Positions 1-13,202 are shown, numbered from the stretch's first letter. The stretch: DNA of 64,000 nt from Phoebastria nigripes (GCA_035582835.1 JAYKAV010002949.1:448653-512652), one strand, 5' to 3'. The notes: generated by a model from the letters alone, not told the origin. Made by a program: numbers and translations.

Positions 1-160
1 TTTTTTTTTTCCTTGGATTAGGTTGGATTTAGCAGCTTTGTCTTAAATAGATGCCCAGTCATATGATGATAATTTAAGACATGTAAAAATTAATGGAAAA
101 AACTTGCAGATATGTTTGCAAAGATATTTTCCTAAATTACTTTTNTTTGTTTTCATCTAG
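1..160 (+). other. SLC30A9: SLC30A9 intron, 3' end
   Basis: This is intronic sequence ending in a pyrimidine-rich tract and the tag acceptor at 158-160. The window opens in a T run. No exon is visible. Confidence 0.85.
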
Positions 161-296
161 GTATGGTTTCACAAACATGCGCTATATTGCCTCCCTGATT
201 AGTGGAGTGGGCATTTTCATGATGGGTGCAGGACTTTCTTGGTATCATGGGATCATAGGTTTACTCCACCCTCATCCTATAGAATCTCTTCTCTGG
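161..296 (+). CDS. SLC30A9: SLC30A9 exon: transmembrane segment with GVGIFMMGAGLSW
   Basis: The acceptor is a pyrimidine-rich tract ending tctag before 161 and the donor is gtaagc at 297. The first base completes a codon split with the previous, unseen exon. The exon encodes YGFTNMRYIASLISGVG onward to ESLLW. It is a hydrophobic helix followed by an amphipathic loop rich in His and Pro (LLHPHPIE). It ends in phase 0. Confidence 0.95.
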
Positions 297-3200
297 GTAA
301 GCTAATCTTGTTTGATATTGTCTCTAACACTGGTGGCTTAATAGAAAGTAATGGCACAGTCTGAAATTCCCTTCCTGAGTCAGTTTGAATCCCAACACAA
401 TTAACTCAAACCATCCTTAATGAGAATGTGTTTTAAGAAAAAAATCACGTTAAACTATAGCTGATCTTACAGCAAAATGAGCTATTCTTTAAACCCTGCA
501 TCTTCCCTTCACCTTCCCAAGAGGTTCTCCTTTCCTGTTTTGCAGTATATTGCATAATTCAAATATTTTTGGTTGCCTTCTGTTTAGGGACAGCTACATG
601 GCACAGTGTGTAATGAGGTTCTGGAATGCTGCGTTTGGATAGTACATGGTGAAGAGATCTGTACAAATATGCATATAACATAATAATTGAGTCTTTTTTT
701 TTTCTATACAGGCATACTGCATTTTAGCAGGGTCATTGGTATCTGAAGGAGGTATGCAGTTTCAAGAAATATTTCTATTTAAGTATTTGTAATTTCTAAG
801 AGTACAATGTGAGTAATAATTGGTCCTTGCTTACACAGTGAAGTTTTGAGCTCTGTTGCAAATACTTGTGTTGTAAACAAACAAACAAAAGTGGGAAAAC
901 TTTTTTTTCTTATCTGTCTATATAATAAGTTGAAGAACACATCATTTGGAAAGTATACGTAGAATGCCTTTTTGGTATTAAACTATCAGTGAATATAACT
1001 GTTCTGATTTGTATGGGAGACATGCATGTAGAAAAGAAGGTAACTTTATGCTTTGTCATTATTCAAAGTATCAATAATCAGAGCTTTCTTGATAATCTCT
1101 TGCTATGATAGAAAGAAAAGTTCCCTCTTCAAAATGGAAGCAAGTCTTTTTGCCTCTAACCATTTTCAGCAACTACTTTGGTGTTGTTTCAGCTACCCTT
1201 CTTGTTGCTATAAATGAAATTCGCAGGAGTGCTCGAGCCAAGGGTCTGTCATTTTATCAATATGGTACGTGTCGTTATAGCAATAAGGTATGTGGTTATT
1301 TAAAACAGAATCTATCTACCAGTATTTGCATAATTGTAGAAACAATTTTGTCTGTTTTCCCTTTCCCCTTGCTTTATTGATCTGTTTTCTATTCTAGTAA
1401 CAAATACATTTTACAAATTAGGTGAAAACCTGTTGATTTAAGTAACACTACTTAGATACTTTTACTAAACTACTCGCATTTTTCAGGATAAATGCTCCTT
1501 TAAATTTTTCAAACATTTTGAAGAAGCTTCCATAATTGACACAGGGCTGTTCTGTGTATTTATGAATGCTTTCAGAAGTGTGTGCATATGCAAAAATTCA
1601 GTTTACACCTATATACTTACGGAATTTTTTCTCTTAAGTTGCTGGTGTTAGTGTAGTTTAAGTACTGTGCATTATGTAGTAAAGCTAAGCTTTCCAAAGC
1701 AATGTAATTTTTTTTTGTTGTTGTATACGCAGTTGTGCAGAGTCGTGATCCTAGTACAAATGTGGTGTTACTGGAGGATGCTGCAGCAGTCCTGAGCGTG
1801 GCCGTAGCTGCTACCTGTATGGGTCTGACTTCTTTAACAGGTAAAATTCTGCCTCGAACTGAGGCAAGCAGGATGTGAATTTCTTCCTGTGCATGATATG
1901 AACACAGAGCATTTAGTTTATATTGGTTGACTTAAATACATCTCTACTCTCTTTCTGATACTTACACTGTGTAAGCTTCTGGAGGTTTATACTGTTCTCT
2001 GATCTGATTTCTACTAGTTTGAGTTGAAAATACTTAAAGAAAAAAGCTTGGTTTTTTTCATATGTCTATTATTGGTGGGGTTAAGCTTGAAAGAGTACAT
2101 GNAGATGGGTCTAACTTCCTTTTGAGCCATTTTGTCATACAAACTAAGGTGTTTTTTAATAAAAGTATATTTACTGTAGTCAGTAAATCACTTCGTGTCA
2201 TGGTGGGATTACATAATTTGAGCTTCCTTAGTCAGTGGTGTGCAGCTCCATGTGCATGTGGGGAGGATTTAAGGAAGCAGTTCTTTCCTTTTTGATATGT
2301 AGCNGTATTAGTGTTACCTTCAGATTACAATAGCTGCTCCTGAACAGTGTGGCAAACCTAACTCATGCAGGTAGGATGATCTATATGGCAACTGATTCAA
2401 AGTCTGTCTTTGCTGCACAGTTAAGTTTTCTAAAGAGGGAAGATTATTTGTCCCTTTTTAAGTATTGGCTTTGGCTTTTCAATTGTTAAAAAAAAAATAC
2501 GGTAATTTTATTTCTTTGTGGCTTCTAATGAGTTAATTGCAAGTTTCATTTTTTATATAGAAGTCAGTTTTTTATTGCATCTCTAGTTTCCTTCATAAAC
2601 TTAAAAATACATTACTGTTTCTACAAATCTGAATATGAATGAATAAGTGTTTAAAACTTATTGTATAAGTACGGTNTTCCAGAAATGGTTAATACTTGCA
2701 AGATTTTGAGTTACTGATAAAAGAACACAGACTTTTGTGCTACCACCTGTGTTTAGGTGTATATAATTTTATATTAATAAAGGTAAATCTATACACAGAA
2801 ACCCAAATAGCTGACAAGAGTTTACTCATTNATTAGTCCTGCAGGAGACAGGAGTGGCTGAGGGACAGGAGGGACTTGAGACTCTATCTTAAGATAACTT
2901 GTTTTCTTCCAGCTTCATTTTGTTCCTCAGTAGGAAAAAATTGCCAGTGCATTAAAAAAANCCCAAAACTAAAACCTAAAACAAACAAACAAAAAATCCC
3001 ACCAAAAAGCAAAACCAAAAAAAAACCCCCAAACCCCCCCTAAAACTATGTACTCTTTTCAGTGTGAAATCTGAGTTATCTGCTATGTTTTAGAAAGGCT
3101 CTGTGAAACTAATTTGACATGTCTTGTTTAGGAAACCCTTATTATGACAGTGTGGGGTCTCTAGGTGTTGGAACTTTGTTAGGAACTGTGTCAGCATTTC

Positions 3201-6200
3201 TAATCTACACTAACACTGAGGCCCTGCTGGGACNATCCATTCAACCTGAGCAACTGCAGCGACTCACCGAGTTACTGGAAAGTGATCCTGTAGTAAGGTA
3301 AGAATCTTTACAGCTCAATCTCTGATAAGAACAACAAAAAGCAAGAAAACATTTGGAAAAAATAGTTCAAGCACTTTAAATGAGAGAAATCTGGTGAGAT
3401 TGATTATTTTTAGGGTGGATTCTTCTGTATTGAGATTTTAGAATCTTAATTATTACTAACTTCTATTTCTGTGCTAAAAATTTCANTAAGTGAATACTCG
3501 TACCTCTCAAATGTTCCACAGCTGAAATAAAATTGCAAATATGTTCTAACAGTTACATTAATTACAGGAGTTGATAATGACTTAATGAGAAAGCCATCAC
3601 AAACTTAAAACTATTTTCAAATGCATGAAATGCAAGCACTTAAATGATACTGTAATGTTGCTTTTATAGTTTATTAGCACTTAAATATTTAAATTCTGTT
3701 ACTGTTAATACAGTGTATGGAGTTCTGTAGCAGTTGGCAGTGAAGTGCTGCGGTAGTATTATGATGTAATAGATTCTGCATGTTAGATGCTTACAGAATG
3801 AACTCAATGCTAATTTTCTTTGGAAATNTGCAATTTGTAGTGAAATAAACTTACAGCTCATGTAATTCTGAAATCTTGTTTAAATGCTTTTTTAAGGAGC
3901 TNTTTTAGCTTACTTTAACCCTATTAACCTTGATTTAGAAGCAAAACCCTTTTTGTTTTCTTCTTAATCTTTATTCAGGAATATATTTCTGTGTAAATCA
4001 GCTGGAATATTTTAGTGCTTTTTTTATTCGTAGTCATTTCTGAGCTCTGGAGGGGAAAAAAACCAAGCCCATTAGTTAACACCAGAATACTTGAAAGAAA
4101 CTAAGTGCTGCATCATCTCGGTTGCAAGCAACAGGTCTGAACGACACGCCCTTCGTTCCCAGCAGCTAAACAAGATTCCTATTTTGGCATAGAATTGTGT
4201 TAGAATTTTCACATGTCAGTAACTAGGTTCAAGTATTCGTGGTGGCCCTGGATTAGTCTCAATGGTGGAGCATGTGTCAACAGTGCTGTGTTAGAGTAGG
4301 TGAATTCACATGGTTATTTGTACGCAACTTCTGTAGTTCTTTTTTTGAAAGTGCACAGGTGGCTTTTGCTTGTCTCGGGCTGGAATCATAAAATTTCTCC
4401 TAGTCCGAGCACCATTTTATTTTATATTCCATTTTGTAGATGGCTATAACTTCTTAACAGAGCAGANTTAGTTCATCTTCTTGCTGTAGTCATTTTTTTA
4501 AAGTGAGAAGTAACTTAATTTGAAAAAAGCANGAAGAATAAAGAAGTGAAGACTTGGTAAGAAACTATGTGTTTCTCTTAAGGTTAGAAGCTGAAACACG
4601 TTTAGGTACTTCTCATAACACTGTTTGTAGGACCTTCTGTATTCACTTTTGTCTTGAGTGATCTCTTTCTTAGATCTGTTACATTATCGGCTTTGATTTC
4701 TTTTAGTGCACGCTTTGTCTTTGACCCAGTTCTTCTTGTAACAAGCCTAGTATCTTGAGCGTGGTTAACCTACATCTTCTAATAAGACACCTGGTCTTGA
4801 TCTCAGAATTCTCTGAGATGTAAACGTATATTACCCTTGCTTGTAACTAGGCATAACTTGGGGAAAAAGCTACTCTAATTTTTTTTCTTATTCCAACCTT
4901 TGGTTAGTTAGGTTTTTTGGTTTGTTTGTTTTCAACTTTTTCCTGTGAAATGAGGAAGTCTTTTAGCACCAAGTATTTCTTCAAAAGGCTACTTGTACAT
5001 TTTCATCAACATAGCTTTGGGCTTGTAAGAGTTTCAGCATTTTCTTGACCATGCAAACTCTCCCATTTTCTTAAATGGAGTTGCGTAGTAGTATGTTCTA
5101 CTCTTACATTTTTCCTGCTGACACCAAATGTAAAAGAAAAAGCTCCTGAGTACTGGTCTGCTTCTAAAGCTGTGACTAATGCTTCTCTTTTTTTTTTTTT
5201 TTAACCTTTCAGGGTTTTCAGCTATCAAACTGTATCTGAGTTCTCAATGCAATCCTTTTTGCAGTTGCTGCTTCCCAGAACAGTCCTCCCTTGTTCTTTC
5301 ANGGAGGGTCTGCAATCTTTATTTTCAGATGTGTTCTGCCAAATATGAAGGGGATATATTAGGGAATCATTCAGTATTCATCAGAAGGTATTTTAGATCC
5401 AAACTGACCAAAAGATCCAGAGGCTCTGATTTCCGCTCCCACCTGCCCCTGTGTCAGCACCACCACCACTTAACTAATTCCAGCAGTAGCTTGCCTGAAC
5501 ATCATGTTCCGCTGCTAATTATAAAGTATTTGATTTATCAGACAATACTAACAGCTGTACTACTAAAATAAATAACCTCTGTGTTGTTGATCTTTTTTTC
5601 AGCTAAATCTTGATTTTTTTTTTTTTTTTTTTTTAAAAAAAAAACAGTGTTGTTTGACAAGACCTACATTCCCTAAAACCTGAATGACTGGAATTAATGC
5701 TCTTGGTATATAATTCTTTTCCCCACCTTTTTCACTATTTTTCCTTGGGTTGTCAGGTGAAGTTGTCTTTAGTGAAATGGATTACCTCATTTGCTGTTCT
5801 TAAATTTTGGCACAGTGTTGTTAATCTACTCTTTTTAAAGATTTTCATCAGTATTGCAGGATGAAAAATTAATTTGCCTTCACAGTTATTCTTGGTTCTT
5901 TTTACTCTTGAATGCAAGTTATGGAGCCTGCTGAATTAGAAGTATTTTTTTCCTTTTAAATATCCGGTATGCTTCTCTGCTACTAATAGGGAAATGCTTT
6001 GTTGTACTAATATATTGTTTTGCTTTTTTAGATCAAGAAAACAATGATTATTGCATGTTTCTGCCTATTCTGTATCATCAGTAACAATTTTACCATTTCC
6101 ATCTAGTAGCAGGCTTGTTTCCGGGTTATCCTTTGGTTTTGCTATACTTAAAAACACACAATGCCTTTTTTTATGCTTCTATCAGTTTGGTGGACTTCAT

Positions 6201-9200
6201 AATTTCTTTTTTAGGCTCATGGCTATTTATTTCCCCTTTCTTTTCATTTTGCTTGGTAATTTCTAGTTGTAGCCCTCATTTCATTCGTGATCCAGAATGG
6301 GCTTTCAGAGTTGTTCTCAGCTGGAAAATTATTTGATTTTTTTTTGCTATACAAACATTCCATTCTTAACTCTCATTCACACCTTTGGTGCCTAAATCTT
6401 TCTTAACTGAAGTGTAGGAGATTAGGCTTTCAGAACTGTGAAATAAAATATATGATGTGGTACAGACTGTCCTGATTCTGTTCTTNTGGAATGTAATCAT
6501 GGATCCCTAGGCATAAACTATTCTTAGTGACAGTTTCATCTTTAATTTTTACTTCATTGTAACAGATATTGGGTAATTGTGCTACTGTTGTGCTGGAAAA
6601 TCTGTCATTCTGGTTTGGAGGGAAAAAAAAGTATTACAACTGATGGCTCAAAACCAATAACTTGATGTCCTCTGACAAATTTTTCTTTAATGTGAAACTT
6701 GCTCTTTTCCCTAGTTTGAATTGATGGTGTCTACTAGTCATCCAGAAGCTTCCATAAGCAAGCTTTGTAGCTTAAGTTTTAGCATACACATTTGTGGTTT
6801 TGAATTATTAGTGATTTTTCTCCTCCTGACTCACTGTCTTATCTTTTCTGGACAGACTATGAGCAGTAAGGTAGACATTTTTGTTCACATTTACAATTCA
6901 GCGGAATGATGCATATTCTGTATCAGGTTACTGCTTAATGAGAATCTCAAATATCTCTTGTTATCTTCTTGCTTAGCTCTGATAGGCACTTGATATATAT
7001 CATCTTCAACATTTTTGAAGCACATGGATTCACATTCTCTTCAATAACCCTCACTGAACATCCGTTATCTTAAATATACCCTCTTGTGTGAGGAGGTAGT
7101 TTGATGCCAGTTAGGTTACTCCAGTTAATACTGTTTTGATTTGGTAGCTTCCCACAGAATAGCTGTGTAAATTTGATTGGAGCTGGAAATTCTTTATTGC
7201 TACCAGTAAGCTGATAGTTCTTTTAATCTGCTTAAATGTTTACTAAGATNTATTTTTTGGTGTCTCTATATTTAGTTCATGTTCTGTTCTTTTTTAATGT
7301 ACTTACCCCTCTTCCACCCCGAGTATTACAAGAAATATTCCATAAACTTTTCCTGTGACTGTTCATCTTAAATTTCTGCTTCTTGTTCTTTGTCGGCTGT
7401 TCACTCTAGCAGGCTACTTCCAAAATATATGCCTTCTGTTTTCTTCCTGCACCACCTGTGAAGTTAGTTCTGACTTATAAACATTCAGATGAGAAGAAAC
7501 ATTTCTAGTTGGGAAGAGTAAATTTGCTTAAGGCAAAGGGCATGCTAAACTTAAAGATGCTGTGAAATTGCACAACTTAGTAAAATGAACAGGGNAAAAA
7601 AGTTTAGTACTTCCCATCAAGTGAGCTTTATTGCTGAATCTAAATTTTGTGTTACAACTTAACAGAAAATGCAATCTTGACAATTTTTTAATAAAACCAA
7701 AGTCTTTGGAATATTTTGTAGTTGACCTCAGATACTTGTTTTGCTTTGGAAATGTCAGAAGAAAGAATTTAAAACATTTGAAACTTCTTTGTGGTTTATG
7801 TTCCATATTTTAGTCTCCACTTTTTTTCTGGCCTTGATGGAAAAATGTGGAAACTTACTCTGCAGTGGCAATTTTAAATTCTACTTGGTTTTAAAGATAA
7901 ACAAAGTTTGTGTTAATCTAATTAGAAAAAAAACTAGAGTATTTTATTTTATGATTTTATTTTACATTTATTCCACTGTTGAAATGCACCACAATATGTC
8001 TGGGTCCTGAGTTTGCTTCACATCCTACTATCCCTGAAAAATAGAGGGCTTTTTATTTATTACCTATATTCACACATCACGGAGTTTATCTAACAAACTG
8101 GAACAAAACTATGCTATAGAAAAGCAGAAGTTTTCAAAGGACCAAAATATAAACATTTTGCAACATTCATGTTCTAGTATCTATTAGGAACCTTTAAATA
8201 AAGATACATTTTCAGCATTTACAAACAGCTGTATTGTGATTAGTCGTGATCAATAATTCAGTACAATCAAAAACGAGTTCCAAACACAATATCCATAACT
8301 TTTTCTTATCAAATGTAACTTTGAATAGAAAATTCTCCCAAAAGTCATGCCTTTACAAGTTGTAGTTATCTAGGAAAGGACACTTCTGTAATTGCAATGT
8401 GTGCTGTCAGTAATTGACAATAGATTATTGTTCCTTACCTCAGAATTGAGGGTACTTAAAGGTTGTTAAATAGTGTCATGTATATGCACAAAAACTTTTG
8501 TGCAGTAGCAAATAAGTTGAACTTAAAAGTTTTAACTCGGAACAGGGAAGTTCTCACTTTCTATTGTGGGATGGTTTGGTTTTTTTTTAATACTATTAGT
8601 CTAGTTCTAAATCTGCAGTGCTTCTTGTAGTCTGTCTTTTATTGCAGCGAGCCATTTCTAGATGTGATGGTGTAGCAAATACCTGTGGAAGTGGTATAAC
8701 CGGTTAAATATAAATCACTATTTAATGGAAGTGTGTGGTGGCAAAATGGGGATATGTTAGTCAAAGGCAGTGGCCTTTTAAAATTACAGGATCATTTTAC
8801 AGTGACTATATTGTTAACATCAGAAGACAAACTAGCTAGGTGTTTGTTTTATGTTGTTCTACATTTTCTTGAAAAATTATGTGTTTCAGAGCAATTCATG
8901 ATGTTAAAGCCACAGACATGGGAATGAGCAAAGTGAGATTCAAGGCAGAAGTAGACTTTGATGGACGGGTTGTTACTCGTTCTTACCTGGAAAAGCAAGA
9001 CATTGAACAGCTGCTACAAGTATGTTTAAAAAAATGATTTTGTAACTTCCAGTATTTGATACTTACTTTCCAATTTCGAGTATGTCTAAAACCAAGGTTT
9101 TCAAGTAGGTGAGANATATTCTATTTCTTCATTTTGAAGGATTGCAGATGTTTTTACTTTGTGTTAAATATCTGTACACGGAATCATATTATGTGCTGCT

Positions 9201-12200
9201 GAAATAGAGCCACTTCTGGGCTGAGTAGGGCCTGGGTAGGAGGAGGGCAGATTTTTTTTTTTATTCAATTTTTTGTTAGAAAATACAGATTTGTCCAAAA
9301 TAATTTTGATGAGAACATAATTCTTCCAATAAATTTTTAGTGAATTACAAGATCTCNAGTTAAAACTGGAAGCCTGTCACCTGAGAGTAAGCATCTGTTT
9401 TGGCAGAGCCATTCATCTTGGGTGCTGAGATGCAGTGTTACGGTTTACAGATCCTGCCATTCAGACTAGGTTTGANTATGGATTGCTTGCATCACGTGAC
9501 TTAGCATTTTGACAGCGTTTAACAATTAACCACCCTTAAGTAAGTGTCTGTCTCTGATTTTAGTGTTGTTCAGAGTAGCTTTTCTTAATCCCTCTCTTCA
9601 ATGTAGAAATGCAAAACTGCTTTCAGCTGGATTCTACATGGCAAAGCTATGAAGTATGAAGTAAAGAATAATTTATCTAAATTACAAGGAGAGTTTTAAG
9701 TGGGCAAAACGTTTTGCTTGCTTACCCATTTTCACCGGTAACTTGCTTATATACATTTGCTTGTGTACCTACAAGATNTATTTCTGTGCTACCCTTTCAA
9801 AATGAAAAGTAGATGTCAGATGTCTGCATTTTATGTCTGTCTGTGAAACACGACTTAGAAGTTACCTGAGTTTGCATTTAAATTAGTGCAATTTTTTAAA
9901 CCATTAGTCAGTGTCCCAGTTTTTAAAAAGTACCGCTCCTAAATGTCAAAATAAGAATGTATGTATATATTAGTGCAATAAGTGATTTGTTCATGTGTTG
10001 GATTTCAATTTAATACATTTTTGAGAGGAAGAGTGCTATCAGCTTTGTACAACTGAGGCACTGCAGGTTTGGTTGGTTTTATATTGCCAAGTCTCAGTTG
10101 CTTTGCTGTTGCAGCTGTTTAATACGCTACTTTTCTTTTCAAAGAAAAGCTTTTGTTAGCTTTTGTTCTTTACCACTATTCCCTTTGGCGATTGCCTACA
10201 ACCTTCACTGGTTCTTCCAGCTAGTATTGTTGGGAAAGTTCTTCCTGATTGTTTCTAGGTTGACGACTGTTTCTTACACAGGTCATTGTAGTTTCATGTA
10301 GTAACCTCGTGTCAGCTGTAAAACCGTTGTTGAAGGATAGCCGCTTTCAGCAGGACTCACCCACCCAAAGTCAAGGGCAGACATAGTGCTNGCCTTTTGA
10401 CCTATAGTTTTTCAAATAACTAGCTCATTCAAGTAGCATTGGTATTAACATTACTCTTTCTAAAGTTGTGAAATATTTGTTGAAATGCTGTCATTCAGAT
10501 TAATCTCGTTTCTTTTTCTTGTTAAACTTGCCGTGATCGTAGTCATAGGTTATTGTGGTTGGGATATCTTTTAAGCTCACTTGATTACATTATTCCTCTT
10601 CAGTTTTAGAGTAATGGCGGGGGGGGGCGGGGAGGGAAGAAATGGATGTTGTGTTATAGTTATATACACAAGAAGAATTAGCTATTTAATAATTACTATG
10701 TCTGTTAGCAATAACCTATTGTCCTAAACATACTGCAGCTGTATTGCCTAAACTATGGCTGAGATACTACAGGGCNAACGGCTTCTGGCATGACCTCTAA
10801 GGAAAGCTCATGATAATGCTGTAATACCTGCTTTGGTGCTTCTGATGCCTGTGGTTTTTTGGAGGGAGGAGCATAGCATCCTGTCTTCCTTAACCTCATT
10901 CCTTCAGTCTTGTATGCTATGGGTCTCCTAGTCTGAGTTCCTATCAACTATCTTCGAGTTTTTTGATATTATGGAGGAGTCATATTTATGGCAGCATTCA
11001 TAGTAATCCTTGTGGATTTTCAGATGAGTTGGTAATGTGATGCCCAGAGTAAGCAGTGTAACAGAATAGCAAGAATGTATGAAAATGAGGAAAGAATACA
11101 CAGGGGTACCCTGCTCTGCCTTGCTGTGAGCAAGGGATACCCCAGAAACCTCTAGAAAATGAATGAAATTCTCTAAATTTATTTGGAAAATAAAGGAGGA
11201 AATCCATTAAGGATAGAAGAAGGTTTTATATCAAGTGCAGGTGTAATGGTAAGCCNGCTGTTTTCATTGAATAGATGCTACTCTTCTGTGTCTTTGAGAC
11301 ATAAGAACAGATGATGTTTTGAAAGGAAATAGCAAAAGCTGAAAAGTGTTTGGTTTTTTTTTTTTGTTTTGTGTGTTCCCCCCCCCCCCCCCCACCCCGA
11401 AATATGTCAGGACCCTCTGTAGTGTTATTCCTTTCTTTTCTTTCCCTCATCTCAACCTCTTAAATTTGATTTCTTCCTAGGAAATTCAACAAGTGAAAAC
11501 CCTTGAAGAATTAGAAGCCTTCATGCTTAAGCATGGTGAGAATATCATTGACACACTAGGAGCTGAAGTAGACAGACTTGAGAAGGACCTAAAGGTAAAA
11601 TTTAGCTGCTTATTAGGAAGTGCTTATTCTGTGATATATTTTAAACAGTATCACTGCATCTACTTTTTGGGATTTTGTTTGTAAATATGGGAGCGGGGAT
11701 GAGGTTGATAATCCTAATGCAAGTTTTCTTGCTATAGTATCATTAACTAAGTTCNGACCAGCAGCAAACCCTTATTTTGCCATTGATCCGTTTGTTAGGT
11801 ATTTTGTTCAGTTTTATACCACTGCAGAACAATATTTTCATGAAATGAGACCTGATTGTGTCTTTGTTACTGTATTCTCAGAATGTCAGGTCATTTACAG
11901 GCTGTTGAATTCTGTTTTGGTTGTAAAGAAGAAAATTTCAATCTTACTTTTTTTTTTAAATCTGGTACTTAGCATTGTATCAAATACATCAGTGTGTGAT
12001 GAGGGCTTTACTCAACATTTTTTTGCTCTTGTTGAAGCAGTACAGTATTTACTTCTTTTATAAGCCTGTAATAACTTTCTTACCATTACTTTTTTTTTTT
12101 TTTCCATTCTGCGATTTAAATATCCTTTGGTAGATGCAACAAAGGATTGTTTCCATTTTTAATTTTATAATTATATTGTGGCTGTTAATCTTACCTTTTC

Positions 12201-13202
12201 TGGAATGAATACAGAACTATAAGTGTACTGACTGACAGACAAATACAGTCTTGTCATGACTGCCTTTTCTGGTCATCAGGAGACACTGCTCAAGAGCATG
12301 TCTGTCTTTGCTTATTGTATTTGATAAATATTCTAGTTTTATTTTCTATCCCTAGAGTGGTGCTGTTTAAAAATCAGAATACTATTTTTGAGTTTAATTG
12401 CACCAGCAGATCTAGTTCTTCATGGCTTTTGAGGAGTAGCATCATGACTAATTATTTTATAAACATGAATACTGTTTTTTGGTATAGGCAGGGATTTCAG
12501 TGATTGTGTTGCTGTTGAATATGCTTTACTAAATACGCTAGTCAGATTCACATGCTGAATGACTTTGAAGTCGGTGACTTTCAGTAAACCTGTCATGGAT
12601 TATACAATCCATGTAATGATAACAACATATTTCTACAATATCAGAAAATGCATATTTCTTAATAGAAACTTTTTGAATCTTTATAAACATTTTGAATCTT
12701 TATAAATAGCTTCAATGGCATAGAACAAATTATTTCAGCAATCTTACCCGTTATTCAGGAAAGTATCTGTTAAAACTTTCTTAAAGAGAGAGAGAGAGAG
12801 AGAGATATGTATGTTTATTTGGACAGTTTTATATAAAAGCTAACTGCCTTTTTAAAATCAAGAGAGCTGCTTCATACTTTATAAAGCATAAGAACTAATT
12901 TATCTGTGATGTTGAAAAGTATTTGTCAAATAAAAAGAGGACTTAGCCTTCAAAAAATTGCTTATAGTATGGGCAATGTTTGTTGAAGCTATTCCTCATT
13001 TTAAAATAGTCCCTATGTTACCAGAAAAGGGGATTTGTTATGCAGTTGCCAGCATCATACCAGAAATACATTATTTGTATCCATGTGCAAAAATGTGTTT
13101 GAATATTTTCAATAAAAATGTTTGTTTGTTTGTTTTTTTAAATTTATTTTATTTCAGCAACGAAATCCTGATGTTCGTCATGTGGATTTGGAGATATTAT
13201 AG
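161..13202 (+). CDS. SLC30A9: SLC30A9 (ZnT9), C-terminal part: eight coding exons, 5' end outside the window
   Basis: Zinc transporter 9 of the cation diffusion facilitator family. Work on its mammalian orthologue places it in mitochondria as a zinc exporter; that role is family knowledge, not visible here. Coding exons are 161-296, 712-751, 1193-1264, 1733-1840, 3132-3297, 8890-9019, 11481-11594 and 13158-13202. Every boundary is AG/GT and all phases agree, giving 811 coding bases with stop TAG, or 269 complete residues. The human protein is about 568 residues, so roughly the last 47% is here. Four hydrophobic spans appear in order: the segment with GVGIFMMGAGLSW, the AYCILAGSLV segment, the AAAVLSVAVAATCMGL segment and the GVGTLLGTVSAFLIY segment. 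A cytosolic-type C-terminal domain follows (KVRFKAEVDFDGRVVTRSYL, then the helical EVDRLEKDLK region) and ends HVDLEIL. One N at 3234 falls in an LG?SIQPEQ codon, where the family has Arg. The gene converges on BEND4. Confidence 0.96.
712..751 (+). CDS. SLC30A9: SLC30A9 40-bp exon (AYCILAGSLVSEG)
   Basis: This very short exon starts in phase 0 after tatacag and ends before gtatgc, leaving one base of a split Ala codon. It encodes the core of a transmembrane helix. It is too short for a generic open-reading-frame search; the call rests on exact splice sites and the continuous family sequence on both sides. Confidence 0.93.
1193..1264 (+). CDS. SLC30A9: SLC30A9 72-bp exon (TLLVAINEIRRSARAKG)
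   Basis: The acceptor is gtttcag and the donor gtacgt. It encodes the end of a transmembrane helix and the basic cytosolic loop (EIRRSARAKG), then SFYQY. Both flanking codons are split one-plus-two with the neighbouring exons and join in frame. Confidence 0.94.
1733..1840 (+). CDS. SLC30A9: SLC30A9 108-bp exon with the LLEDAAAVL helix
   Basis: The acceptor is atacgcag and the donor gtaaaa. It encodes QSRDPSTNVVLLEDAAAVL and the hydrophobic run SVAVAATCMGLTSLT. The acidic ED pair at the start of the helix lies where other family members carry their metal-binding His/Asp residues; that alignment is inference from family knowledge. Confidence 0.94.
3132..3297 (+). CDS. SLC30A9: SLC30A9 166-bp exon, last transmembrane helix and linker
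   Basis: The acceptor is tgtttag and the donor gtaaga. It encodes NPYYDSVGSLGVGTLLG, then VSAFLIYTNTEALLG and the linker SIQPEQLQRLTELLESDPVV. An N inside codon 3233-3235 (CNA) hides one residue, expected to be Arg. It ends with two bases of an Arg codon. Confidence 0.95.
3298..8889 (+). other. SLC30A9: SLC30A9 large intron (5.6 kb)
   Basis: The intron is AT-rich with no supported coding exon. The longest open frames (for example 5179-5571) are compositionally random and unlike known proteins. It contains a T21 run abutting an A10 run at 5614-5644. Boundaries are set by the GT at 3298 and the AG at 8888-8889. Confidence 0.8.
5614..5644. repeat. T21 directly joined to A10
   Basis: A homopolymer T run switches to an A run with no spacer, so a small T/A hairpin is possible. 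Confidence 0.9.
8890..9019 (+). CDS. SLC30A9: SLC30A9 130-bp exon, start of the C-terminal domain
   Basis: The acceptor gtgtttcag precedes 8890 and the donor is gtatgt. The exon encodes AIHDVKATDMGMSKVRFKAE, VDFDGRVVTRSYLEKQD and IEQLLQ, the alpha/beta C-terminal fold found after the last membrane helix in this family. It follows the longest SLC30A9 intron in the window (5.6 kb). Confidence 0.95.
9020..11480 (+). other. SLC30A9: SLC30A9 intron
   Basis: This intron holds a G-rich stretch near 10617-10637 and a 16-base C run at 11378-11393. Nothing else is recognised. Confidence 0.8.
11378..11393. repeat. C16 homopolymer
   Basis: Sixteen consecutive C, preceded by T-rich sequence, about 90 bases upstream of the acceptor of the 11481-11594 exon. 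Confidence 0.95.
11481..11594 (+). CDS. SLC30A9: SLC30A9 114-bp exon (helical C-terminal region)
   Basis: The acceptor is ttcttcctag and the donor gtaaaa; the exon is exactly 38 codons in phase 0. It encodes EIQQVKTLEELEAFMLKHGE, then NIIDTLGAEVDRLEKDLK. This is strongly helical, and GENIIDTLGAEVDRLEK is a signature of the orthologue group. Confidence 0.96.
11595..13157 (+). other. SLC30A9: SLC30A9 last intron
   Basis: This AT-rich intron contains an (AG)n microsatellite at 12785-12805. There is an AATAAA at about 13111, just upstream of the last exon, with no supporting evidence of use. Confidence 0.8.
12785..12805. repeat. (AG)n microsatellite
   Basis: Ten AG units plus one A inside the last SLC30A9 intron. 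Confidence 0.95.
13158..13202 (+). CDS. SLC30A9: SLC30A9 terminal coding exon and stop
   Basis: The acceptor tatttcag is followed by CAACGAAATCC. The exon encodes QRNPDVRHVDLEIL and then TAG at 13200-13202. This C-terminus is the conserved end of ZnT9. The 3'-UTR follows directly in the same exon. Confidence 0.95.
   Translation, partial: QRNPDVRHVDLEIL

Larger units (their letters stand above)
297..3131 (+). other. SLC30A9: SLC30A9 introns between the first five exons in the window
   Basis: This AT-rich intronic DNA is interrupted by the four short exons listed separately. A low-complexity A-rich stretch with AAAC repeats lies at about 2955-3045. I see no other gene or recognisable repeat family. 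Confidence 0.8.
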
